DNA from: UM-FILTER-33-9 sp964530235
GTDB taxonomy: Bacteria > Patescibacteriota > Microgenomatia > UBA1406 > GWC2-37-13
Assembly: GCA_964530235.1 (NCBI GenBank)
Contig: CAZGYB010000003.1
Location: 1-64,000 of the forward strand
Direction of reading: 5' to 3'
DNA: 64,000 bases
Below, one piece after another: positions 26,270 to 33,617 of this stretch. A model generated the notes under the pieces. The model was not told the origin of the DNA and did not search any database. It saw nothing but the letters and a program-made list of their open reading frames with translations. The position numbers were made by a program, and so were the translations under genes. How positions within the stretch are numbered: position 1 is the first letter of the stretch; the number at the start of each line of letters is the position of its first letter.

Positions 26270-28241
26270 TCTTTAACAAGATTGTTTTGATGCATTCAAG
26301 CTCCTGAATTGCCTCTTTCTCTGTATAGTTTCTTGTTGAAGATGAGAAAGTGAAATGTAGGGTTACATTTTCTTTATACAAGCTTTTTAAAGATACTGCG
26401 TTTAGATGAGGCGCCGCACTTTTTGCTTTTTGAACAATTTGGTCATATTGCATTGTCAGCGGAATGGTAAGGTCAAGATGGATTGTTGCATAGGGATGGA
26501 ATGGAACATAGACCGGCATAAGTTTTGCATGTGAAATTAAATACTCAAAGTCAAACTCCGCTGCAAAAAATTGATCAGTTAGCTCAAATGAATCAAGTAT
26601 TGTTTGCTTCAACTTTCCAAAAGCTCCTACCGGTTTACCGTTCATAACGAGTTCGGCTTGCAGATGATCAGAAAAATATGGATGATGCGAAGGTTTAAAC
26701 GAATAGGCGGAAATAAACAAATCTTTTAAAAGCGCTTCAACGAGTCCTTTGAGTTCAAAAAAAGTTTTTTTGGTGATAAGCGAAAGTTGAAACACCTCCT
26801 TGGGTAGATCGTTTTTAACTGGTGTATAGGTTTTTGCTATCTCAAAAAAATGAAGGTTTGAACTGTGGCCATGGTTATCCAAAGCGTTTTTTAGGAGTGA
26901 GGGGATCAGGGATAGTCGCAAATACTTAATCTCCTCAGAAATTGTATTGGTTATTTGGAGATGTAGTTCGGGGTTTAGGTTAAAAGCCTTGAGTAGTTTT
27001 TCAGAGTAAGCTGAGTAGTTCATCATCTCGTGAAAAAGATTATGTTTTAAAAAGATTTTTACCAAGTGTTGGTAATCGAAGAAATGTTCGGTTGCCTTTG
27101 GTTGCTGTATATATGTCAGAGGTGGTAACTGGCCGGTTATGTTGTGATAGCCATAAATGCGAGCAATTTCTTCAATGATATCCTCTTCTGCATTTACATC
27201 AGAATGACGGAATGAGGGAACCGTTACCAGAAGTGTGTCGTTGTCGGAAACGACAACGAATTCCAGATCGGTTAATATTGAAATAATTATTTCCTTTGGA
27301 ATTAGGACTCCGATTTTTTTGTGAATATATGAAATGCTTATCTTTATTTTTTTTTCTTGAATCGGGTCAGGATAAACATCAAAAATTTCGCTTGCCATTC
27401 GGGCTGAAGCGAGTGTTTGATAGAGTTCAATTCCTCGATGGAGGGCTTCAACTACCAGATTGGGATCAGGACCCTTTTCATTTATTGAAGCAGCCATTGT
27501 TCTGATTCCATGAACCATGGATGAACGGCGGATAGATTGAGGATCGTTTGACTCAATAAAGAAGATAATTCGTTGAGTTGAGTCAGTAACAACGCTGTTT
27601 TCAGTACCCATTATTCCGGGCAAATCGATTACTCTACCGGTTCCGTCATCAATGATAATATCTTGTTCAGAAAGCGTATAGTTTTTTCCATCAAGCGTAA
27701 CAATTCTTTCCTCTTTCTTTGCGTAACGAATAAAAAATTTATTCGTTTTAATACGGTCATAGTCAAATATATGGGTCGGATGCCCAGTTTCAAGCATGAC
27801 GTAGTTTGTGATATCAACGAGGTTGTTGATTGAACGAATTCCGGCAGACTCTAAACGAGTAGTAACATATTTAGGGGATTTTTTTACGGTAACATTATCC
27901 ATGATAACCGCCATCAAACGTCTACACAGTTTCTTTTCATCGGAAAGGAAAAACGGAAGCTGGTGAACGGGAGGTGGCGGGATAAAGGGAGCGGGTTTTT
28001 TACATTTTGCCGTGATTGAAAACCGTTTTAAAATTGCTGCAATCTCGCGTGCGAGACCTCTGATTGAAACGGTATCTATACGGTTAGAGGTTATTTCAAT
28101 GTCATAGATATAATCATCCTTAACTTTTTCGATGCGTTCTATTGAGGGTCCGCATAAAGAAACATACTTTTGAATTTCGTATGGGCTTATCGGTGTGTCC
28201 AAATATTCGAGCAACCAGCTGTGAAGTATTTTAATGTTCAT
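26247..28241 (-). CDS. pheT: Phenylalanyl-tRNA synthetase beta subunit, short form
   Basis: 664 residues from the ATG at 28241 (MNIKILHSWLLEYLDTPISPYE); a longer frame to 28277 runs into repeat sequence. Present are the B1 core, B3/4 editing-like region, B5 and the B6/7 pseudo-catalytic domain, and a C-terminal ferredoxin-like anticodon-binding domain (FHPYATIHLDLTIPL onward). The roughly 100-residue tRNA-binding (EMAP-like) domain that bacterial PheT carries after the first 40 residues is absent: IEKVKDDYIYDIEITSNR continues straight on. It forms the (alpha-beta)2 synthetase with PheS. Confidence 0.93.
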   Translation of the reverse strand: MNIKILHSWLLEYLDTPISPYEIQKYVSLCGPSIERIEKVKDDYIYDIEITSNRIDTVSIRGLAREIAAILKRFSITAKCKKPAPFIPPPPVHQLPFFLSDEKKLCRRLMAVIMDNVTVKKSPKYVTTRLESAGIRSINNLVDITNYVMLETGHPTHIFDYDRIKTNKFFIRYAKKEERIVTLDGKNYTLSEQDIIIDDGTGRVIDLPGIMGTENSVVTDSTQRIIFFIESNDPQSIRRSSMVHGIRTMAASINEKGPDPNLVVEALHRGIELYQTLASARMASEIFDVYPDPIQEKKIKISISYIHKKIGVLIPKEIIISILTDLEFVVVSDNDTLLVTVPSFRHSDVNAEEDIIEEIARIYGYHNITGQLPPLTYIQQPKATEHFFDYQHLVKIFLKHNLFHEMMNYSAYSEKLLKAFNLNPELHLQITNTISEEIKYLRLSLIPSLLKNALDNHGHSSNLHFFEIAKTYTPVKNDLPKEVFQLSLITKKTFFELKGLVEALLKDLFISAYSFKPSHHPYFSDHLQAELVMNGKPVGAFGKLKQTILDSFELTDQFFAAEFDFEYLISHAKLMPVYVPFHPYATIHLDLTIPLTMQYDQIVQKAKSAAPHLNAVSLKSLYKENVTLHFTFSSSTRNYTEKEAIQELECIKTILLKNDIPVQT

Positions 28242-28247
28242 TACGAT

Positions 28248-28316
28248 ATGTAACGTGTAACGTGTAACGCACAACATTTTTTAAACGTTATACGCTATAC
28301 GATTCGCGTTACGTGA
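28248..28316. repeat. Inverted heptad array between pheS and pheT
   Basis: One arm reads GTAACGT-GTAACGT-GTAACGC, and the other TATACGC-TATACGA followed by a word ending GCGTTACG. Both have a 7-nt period and they are partly complementary. It fills the 75-nt gap between pheS and pheT. It may fold in the transcript; the function is unknown. Confidence 0.6.
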
Positions 28317-29363
28317 TTAGAATTGTTCTAAAAATCTCAGATCTCCCGAGTAATAACTTCTGGTATCGTCAATTCCGTATTTCATCATGATAACGCGTTC
28401 TATACCAAAACCAAAAGCCCAACCCGAATAATAATCAGGATCAATTTTTCCCGATCTGAGAACATTCGGGTGAACGATTCCGGTGCCACCCAACTCAAGC
28501 CATCCAGATTTGCAGATATTGCACCTGGTTGAGGAATCCTTATTCTTCCCGGTTCCCCCGCACTTCACACAGGTTATATCAACCTCAAAAGAAGGTTCGG
28601 TAAACTGAAAATGGTGCGGACGAAGTCGTGTTTTCGTTTCATCGCCAAAGTACTCTCTTGCAAAAAAATCTAGCGTACCTTTCAGGTGGGTAATATTGAT
28701 ATCAGAGTCTACGCACAATCCTTCAAACTGGTGAAACATTGGAGTATGGGTAGTGTCCCAATTCGGCCGATAACACTTGCCAATATTAATCATACGAATG
28801 GGTGGATGACCTATCCTCCACATTTCTCTGATTTGACCTGAAGATGTATGGGGCGTTAAGATCATTTTTCCGTATTGACTATTCCGGTTCCCGTTTAAAA
28901 AAGTTGTTTCGAAATCGTCTCTAGCAGGATGCGTTTTTGGCATATTGAGTGCATCGAATGCGAAGTATTCCCACTCAACTTCAGGATAGGACATGCGAAT
29001 AAAACCAAGTTTAGCAAAAATACTCGTTATTTCGCGTACAGCGACCGATATTGGATGGAGTGTTCCTGTGGGAAATGAAACACCTGGCAATGTGATATCC
29101 ACGGTTTCTTTGTTTTGTTTTTCGGCAAGTGTTTTCTTTTGATTCAGGATTAGTGAAATTATGTTAGTTTTAAACCGATTAATAGACGCTCCTGCTGTTT
29201 TTCGGTTATTTTTATCGAGTTGGACAATTTTTTTTATAAAGTCATTAACTTTTCCATTTCTTCCTAAATACTGAGATTCAATTATTTGCAATTGGCCGGT
29301 GGTAATGGCAGTTTTGATAAGCTTTTTTGCAGAAACTAATTCTGCTTCCAAGTCAATTTCCAT
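28317..29363 (-). CDS. pheS: Phenylalanyl-tRNA synthetase alpha subunit
   Basis: 348 residues: N-terminal coiled coil (1-90), then the class II core with TLHPI, motif 2 around MINIGKCYRPNWDTTHTPMFHQFEG and motif 3 GFGIERVIMMKYGI. Four Cys in CVKCGGTG and CNICKSGW form a zinc-ribbon-like insertion. The gene follows rplT by 39 nt. A TATACT on the minus strand lies 8 nt before the ATG, so an internal promoter is possible. Confidence 0.96.
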   Translation of the reverse strand: MEIDLEAELVSAKKLIKTAITTGQLQIIESQYLGRNGKVNDFIKKIVQLDKNNRKTAGASINRFKTNIISLILNQKKTLAEKQNKETVDITLPGVSFPTGTLHPISVAVREITSIFAKLGFIRMSYPEVEWEYFAFDALNMPKTHPARDDFETTFLNGNRNSQYGKMILTPHTSSGQIREMWRIGHPPIRMINIGKCYRPNWDTTHTPMFHQFEGLCVDSDINITHLKGTLDFFAREYFGDETKTRLRPHHFQFTEPSFEVDITCVKCGGTGKNKDSSTRCNICKSGWLELGGTGIVHPNVLRSGKIDPDYYSGWAFGFGIERVIMMKYGIDDTRSYYSGDLRFLEQF

Positions 29364-29402
29364 ACCTGATTAGTATACTGGAGAAATGTGAAGAATGAAA
29401 TA

Positions 29403-29750
29403 CTATTTCTGAACTTCTTTTACCAGTTTTACAAAAACTGATGGGTGTTCAACTGCAATCTTTGAAAGTATTTTTCTGTCAATTGTAACTTTTTTTACGC
29501 TGAGCAGATTGATAAGTTTTGAATAGGTTAGTCCTGATTGTTTAGCAGCAGCATTCAGTCTTTGAATCCACAAAGACCGAAAATTTCGTTTTCTTTCTTT
29601 TCTCCCGTTAAACGCGTATTCGCCGGCATGCAAAACAGCTTCTTTCGCTTTTTTAAACTGCTTATGTCTGGTCATCCAGTATCCTTTGGCGAGTTTTAGT
29701 ACTTTTTTATGTTTTCTTCTGGTATGTACTCCACCTTTTACTCGTACCAT
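29403..29750 (-). CDS. rplT: 50S ribosomal protein bL20
   Basis: 115 residues: MVRVKGGVHTRRKHKKVLKL, GYWMTRHKQFKKAKEAVLHA and RNFRSLWIQRLNAAAKQSGL are the bL20 signature segments. It is early in 50S assembly. Its place in infC-rpmI-rplT is the standard one. Confidence 0.98.
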   Translation of the reverse strand: MVRVKGGVHTRRKHKKVLKLAKGYWMTRHKQFKKAKEAVLHAGEYAFNGRKERKRNFRSLWIQRLNAAAKQSGLTYSKLINLLSVKKVTIDRKILSKIAVEHPSVFVKLVKEVQK

Positions 29751-29770
29751 ATATTATTAGTTTGAACTAT

Positions 29771-29971
29771 TTATTTAACAGCAAGCATTTTTTTAACTTT
29801 TTTTGCAAAGGCTCCAGTTAATGGTTTCATTATGCGTAGTCTGCGTAAATTTCGCTTGCCCTTTCCTGAACGCAAATGACGGAAGCCTTTTGATCGATGT
29901 AAGACTTTACCGTTTTTTGTAACCCGAAACCTGCTAGAAGCTGACTTTCGAGTTTTTTGCTTTACTTTCAT
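29771..29971 (-). CDS. rpmI: 50S ribosomal protein bL35
   Basis: 66 residues, highly basic: MKVKQKTRKSASSRFRVTKN and RSKGFRHLRSGKGKRNLRRLR match bL35. It lies between infC (56 nt upstream) and rplT (20 nt downstream). Confidence 0.97.
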   Translation of the reverse strand: MKVKQKTRKSASSRFRVTKNGKVLHRSKGFRHLRSGKGKRNLRRLRIMKPLTGAFAKKVKKMLAVK

Positions 29972-30027
29972 TTAAGTACGATGAAAAATGCTAAATTATT
30001 GTTAGTGTATACTGTGATTATTTTAAA

Positions 30028-30561
30028 CTATTTTTTTCTTGCAACAACAGCCCGTATTACTCTTCCCTCCATTTTCGGCTCTTTTGATATATTCACTTCA
30101 CCAAGTTCGCTGATAAATTTTTTCATTAAGTCAAATGCCATTTGTTTTTTTCCCATCTCTCTTCCTTTCAGTGTTAAATTAATCCGCACTTGACTTCCGG
30201 CTTTCAAAAACTCTCCCGCCTTTTGGATAACTCTTTGTAAATCCGCTGGGCCGATAAAAAGCGACAATTTTATATCTTTTACAATACTTTTTTTTATCCC
30301 TTTCCTTGCCTCTTTCTGTTTTTTTTCCTCTTGATACAAAAATTTTTTAAAATCAATAATTTTTGCAACAGGAGGTTCTGCGTGTTCTGCTATCAAAACT
30401 AGATCCGAGTCTCTTTCTTCCGCCTGTTTTAATGCATCTTGTTTTGACAGAACTCCAAGCTGTTTTCCTAAACTATCGATCACCCTCAACATTGGCGCCT
30501 CAATACGATAGTTGAGCAAATAAAATTTTTTCTGCGGTCTTTTATTAAAGGTATTTCTCAA
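30028..30561 (-). CDS. infC: Translation initiation factor IF-3
   Basis: 177 residues: N-domain NYRIEAPMLRVIDSLGKQLG, then C-domain KDIKLSLFIGPADLQRVIQKAGEFL and LTLKGREMGKKQMAFDLM. It binds the 30S and checks start-codon selection. The ATG overlaps the thrS stop by 17 nt, so translation is coupled. In a genome that appears to use leaderless mRNAs often, IF-3 is of interest because it discriminates against leaderless starts in E. coli. That link is inference. Confidence 0.96.
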   Translation of the reverse strand: MRNTFNKRPQKKFYLLNYRIEAPMLRVIDSLGKQLGVLSKQDALKQAEERDSDLVLIAEHAEPPVAKIIDFKKFLYQEEKKQKEARKGIKKSIVKDIKLSLFIGPADLQRVIQKAGEFLKAGSQVRINLTLKGREMGKKQMAFDLMKKFISELGEVNISKEPKMEGRVIRAVVARKK

Positions 30562-32317
30562 TGGTGCTTTTCAGTTGGGAAATAAACTCTAAAAGCGATA
30601 TCTGTCCTAAATCCTTTCCTTCTCTAGTTCTCACAGATACAATATCTTTTTTATTGTTGCTCTCAAAGCTTTGTACTTCCTTGTCTCCAATTATAACCAT
30701 AAAGGGGATTTTTTGCAAGGTTGATTGACGAATCTTTTTACCGATAGTTGCATTTTCAGTATTCATATGAGTCCGGATACCGTTTTCGATGAGAGTGTTT
30801 TTCACTTTGTGCGCGTAGTCGAGATGTTTTTCAGAAATAGTGAGAATTTCAACCTGAATTGGGCTTAACCACAGCGGAAACGCTCCAGCATAGTGTTCAA
30901 TCAAAAATGCCATGGTGCGTTCAAAGCAGCCCAAGGATGCTCGGTGGATAACAATCGGTTCGGTATCTTGACCGTTATGGTCAGTAAAAGTAAGTGAGAA
31001 ACGCTTGGGCATTACAAAGTCATATTGAACAGTGAATGCGGTATCCTCTTTCCCATTTACATTTTTGATTTGAACGTCAATTTTAGGTCCGTAAAATGCA
31101 GCTTCATTCGATGCTTCGTAATAAGGAGCCTTGGATTCACTGAGTACTTGTCGAAGAATTTCCTCTGCATGGTCCCAGGCTAAGTCATCTTTAAAATATT
31201 TTTTACTATCATTTCTGTTCCCCAGCGAAAGTCGGTATCGGTAATCAATGCCTTTTTTCAGACCAAGGGCAGTGTTTACAAAATCAATAAGTTCAAGTAC
31301 GTTGTATATCTCCTGCTTTGCTTGATCGGGTGAACAGATGATGTGTGCATCTGCCAGCATGAACATTCTAAGTCTGATAAGACCGGTGAGTTCACCGCTT
31401 TTTTCGTAGCGAAACTGCGGAGAGATTTCGGCTAAGCGAATGGGTAACTCTTTATAACTATGAGGTGTAGATTTATAGAGCATGAAGTGGTGTGGGCAGG
31501 TCATTGGTCTCAAGATAAGTTCTTCGTTATCAACACTCATAGGCGGATACATAGTGTCCTTGTAATAAGGATAGTGACCTGAGGTTCGATACAGATCGAC
31601 TTTTGCAATTGGAGGAGTGATAACATGCTGATACCCTCTTGCCAGTTCCTCATCTACGATAAAGCGTTCGAGAACCCTTCTTAAAGTTGTTCCTTTTCCA
31701 GTAAGCATCGGTAAACCTTTACCAACTAAGTCTGAGAATACAAACAAACCTAAGTCCTGGCCGATTTTCCGGTGATCACGTTTTTTCGCTTCTTCAAGTT
31801 GAGAAAGATATTTTTGTAGAGCTTCTTTTGTGGGCCAGATTGTTCCGTAAATGCGAGTTAACATTTTATTCTTCTCGTCCCCACGCCAATATGCACCCGC
31901 AACTGACAAGAGCTTAAAATGTTTAAGTTCTTTATCGGGATGAGTTACATGACCTCCTTCACAGAGGTCTGAATACTTTCCTGCCTGATAAAAACTGATT
32001 ATTTTTCCGTCTTTTGCAAACTCATCGATCAACTCGTGTTTATATTGGTTACCCGGATATTCTTTTATTGCATCATCTGGCGATTTCTCAGATCGAATAA
32101 AAGACTCCCACGTTTTTGCAATTTCATGCATTTTTTGCTCTATACGAGCAAAGTCATCTTCGGATATTTTTTCGTCACCGAAATCAAAATCATAGTAAAA
32201 TCCGTTTTCAATTGCCGGACCGATTGTCCGTTTAGCTTTCGGCCAGATTGCAATAACCGCAGCTGCTAAAAGATGCGCGCACGAATGCCTCAGACTATCA
32301 AGATTTCTATTATCCAT
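30545..32317 (-). CDS. thrS: Threonyl-tRNA synthetase lacking the TGS domain
   Basis: 590 residues. The start MDNRNLDSLRHSCAHLLAAAV is already in the editing domain (HxxxH, and CEGGH near residue 122), so the N-terminal TGS domain (about 60 residues in E. coli) is absent. The catalytic core has RPMTCPHH with the zinc Cys, motif 2 ISPQFRYEKSGELTGLIR, and motif 3 ASLGCFERTMAF (consensus GSIERF-like). A C-terminal anticodon-binding domain follows. The motif-2 exit reads RMFMLADAH where RGFTQDDAH is usual. A -10 box (32326-32331) lies 9 nt before the ATG; farther upstream is a threonine attenuator. Confidence 0.95.
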   Translation of the reverse strand: MDNRNLDSLRHSCAHLLAAAVIAIWPKAKRTIGPAIENGFYYDFDFGDEKISEDDFARIEQKMHEIAKTWESFIRSEKSPDDAIKEYPGNQYKHELIDEFAKDGKIISFYQAGKYSDLCEGGHVTHPDKELKHFKLLSVAGAYWRGDEKNKMLTRIYGTIWPTKEALQKYLSQLEEAKKRDHRKIGQDLGLFVFSDLVGKGLPMLTGKGTTLRRVLERFIVDEELARGYQHVITPPIAKVDLYRTSGHYPYYKDTMYPPMSVDNEELILRPMTCPHHFMLYKSTPHSYKELPIRLAEISPQFRYEKSGELTGLIRLRMFMLADAHIICSPDQAKQEIYNVLELIDFVNTALGLKKGIDYRYRLSLGNRNDSKKYFKDDLAWDHAEEILRQVLSESKAPYYEASNEAAFYGPKIDVQIKNVNGKEDTAFTVQYDFVMPKRFSLTFTDHNGQDTEPIVIHRASLGCFERTMAFLIEHYAGAFPLWLSPIQVEILTISEKHLDYAHKVKNTLIENGIRTHMNTENATIGKKIRQSTLQKIPFMVIIGDKEVQSFESNNKKDIVSVRTREGKDLGQISLLEFISQLKSTIEKYL

Positions 32318-32355
32318 ATATTTTGATTATACACTGGTAATTATTTTGTGGCTAT

Positions 32356-32448
32356 AAAAAATCCCTCCTATCGGAGGGTTTTCGCCAAACAAAACAACCC
32401 TCCTTAACAGGAGAATGTAGTTGTTTTGAACAAAAATAGACAAATCAT
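32356..32448 (-). promoter_or_regulatory. Threonine transcription attenuator in the thrS leader
   Basis: Segment 1 (in and after the Thr codons) pairs with segment 2: AAAACAAC/GTTGTTTT plus CTCCT/AGGAG. Segment 2 can instead pair with segment 3 (GGAGGGTT/AACCCTCC, 8 bp). Segment 3 can pair with segment 4 to give CCCTCC-GATA-GGAGGG followed by A and six Ts, an intrinsic terminator (32356-32378). This is the classical 1:2 + 3:4 versus 2:3 arrangement. A ribosome stalled at Thr codons would free segment 2 for the antiterminator; one that reaches the stop codon would cover segment 2 and allow termination. Confidence 0.82.
32404..32448 (-). CDS. Threonine leader peptide of the thrS operon
   Basis: Fourteen codons, MICLFLFKTTTFSC, then TAA. 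Codons 9-11 are ACA ACT ACA, three consecutive threonines, placed within segment 1 of the attenuator. The ATG at 32448 lies 8 nt after a TATACT box, so the peptide would be translated from a leaderless transcript. The stop codon is directly followed by AAGGAGGG of segment 2. A function as sensor of charged tRNA-Thr is inferred from this architecture and from the product of the downstream gene. Confidence 0.8.
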   Translation of the reverse strand: MICLFLFKTTTFSC

Positions 32449-32455
32449 TACGGAT

Positions 32456-32483
32456 AGTATACTATAACTGCATATTTGTACAA
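32456..32483 (-). promoter_or_regulatory. Promoter of the thrS attenuator transcript
   Basis: TTGTAC (32478-32483), 16-nt spacer and TATACT (32456-32461). The region between 32455 and 32466 is nearly palindromic (atagtatactat), so it could also supply a -10 for the divergent gene at 32498. Confidence 0.7.
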
Positions 32484-32497
32484 GAGTTTAATTTATT

Positions 32498-33442
32498 TTG
32501 GTACACATGACACCAACTGAACTTACTTCGCAAGAAGGAGCAATTTCTTTAATTACTCAATACTTGTCCGGTCCGGCGGAGGAAATAGTCACCGGTTTGT
32601 ATAGGCAAAAAATACTTGCCTCAGCTAACTCATATCGATATGATCTCAAAAATCCTGAACAGAGGGTTCGTTATGAAAGTTTAAAAAAAATAGCAGTCGG
32701 TGAAGCCCGGGATAATCCGGATGTATTGATTGGAGTAGTAGATTTTGTAGGCACAGATACAGCTGAATCGATTGCTTGTAAACTGTCAGCAACATTAGGT
32801 CTGAGTATTCCTGAAGCAGAAAAAAATCTCAATGGAACAAAACGGGCGATTGACCACGAAGGAAAAGATATTATTTTGTTTCTCGAGAATATTGATCAGC
32901 TTGAAAATGCAACAGCTGGAAAATTACGGTCCTTCCTTCAAAAATTATCTCATAGACAAACTCGAAAAGCAAAATTTTATACGTTAGCGGATATTGAGAA
33001 TTTATTACAGAGGCAAACAGAAACGTCCCCTTTAATTAATATCTTTATTTCCGAGGGAACAGTCAATGATTTGCCAAAATTTGACGATGCTCAAGCGCAT
33101 ACGGTCGTTAAGGCATTTCAAGAAGCTATACAAGTACTGGATAAAGAAGCGTCAGCTGACCTTTCGCTTCCTTCTGGTTCGGGGAAAACGTCTTTCGCAG
33201 GTTATTTATGTGAATTAAAAGGTGCACCAGCAATGATGATAACAATACAGGATCATTTAAAAGAGGGCACGCAACAAGAAGCTGCTGACTTATCTGATCT
33301 TCCCTTAAATCCGAACAACCGGCTTGTGATTATTGATGAAGCACAGATTTTGACGCATTTACAAAAAAAAGAACTTGTTTTGCGGTACGGGAAAGTGCTA
33401 TTTCTCAATACTATTCAACCTGAATCTTTAGGTGACCGCTAA
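32498..33442 (+). CDS. P-loop ATPase-like protein, function unknown, ending in tRNA-Val
   Basis: 314 residues. The C-terminal third has a Walker A-like LPSGSGKTS (about 226-234; the first Gly of GxxxxGKT is missing) and a Walker B NRLVIIDEAQIL (about 278-289). Then comes a strand, KVLFLNTIQP, and an abrupt end. The N-terminal two thirds have an AAA-like DIILFLENIDQLENA segment and no family that I recognise. The stop codon at 33440-33442 lies inside the opposing tRNA-Val, so the protein may be truncated or the tRNA fused to its 3' end. A start at 32507 is also possible. Confidence 0.55.
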   Translation: MVHMTPTELTSQEGAISLITQYLSGPAEEIVTGLYRQKILASANSYRYDLKNPEQRVRYESLKKIAVGEARDNPDVLIGVVDFVGTDTAESIACKLSATLGLSIPEAEKNLNGTKRAIDHEGKDIILFLENIDQLENATAGKLRSFLQKLSHRQTRKAKFYTLADIENLLQRQTETSPLINIFISEGTVNDLPKFDDAQAHTVVKAFQEAIQVLDKEASADLSLPSGSGKTSFAGYLCELKGAPAMMITIQDHLKEGTQQEAADLSDLPLNPNNRLVIIDEAQILTHLQKKELVLRYGKVLFLNTIQPESLGDR

Positions 33443-33506
33443 GGGACTTGAACCCCTGGCCTTCACAATGTCAATGTGACGCTCTAGCCAACTGAGCTAA
33501 GCGGTC
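33433..33506 (-). tRNA. tRNA-Val (GAC)
   Basis: Cloverleaf from GACCGCT to AGCGGTC with discriminator A. Anticodon loop TTGACAT gives GAC. CCA is not encoded (CCT follows). Confidence 0.95.
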
Positions 33507-33516
33507 TATATTGTGG

Positions 33517-33590
33517 CGCGATGGACGGGACTTGAACCCGCAACCTTCGCCGTGACAGGGCGACGCTCTAACCAGTTGAGCTACCACCGC
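33517..33590 (-). tRNA. tRNA-Asp (GTC)
   Basis: Acceptor GCGGTGG/CCATCGC with discriminator G. Anticodon loop CTGTCAC gives GTC. A CCA follows directly in the DNA (33514-33516), unlike most tRNAs of the window. Confidence 0.95.
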
Positions 33591-33617
33591 ATATTCCTTT
33601 GTCATTGTATCATGTTT

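Noticed and set aside
32318..32497. T-box riboswitch upstream of thrS
   Set aside because: No T-box consensus (AGGGUGGNACCGCG) or specifier stem; a leader ORF with three Thr codons and alternative hairpins explains the structure better.
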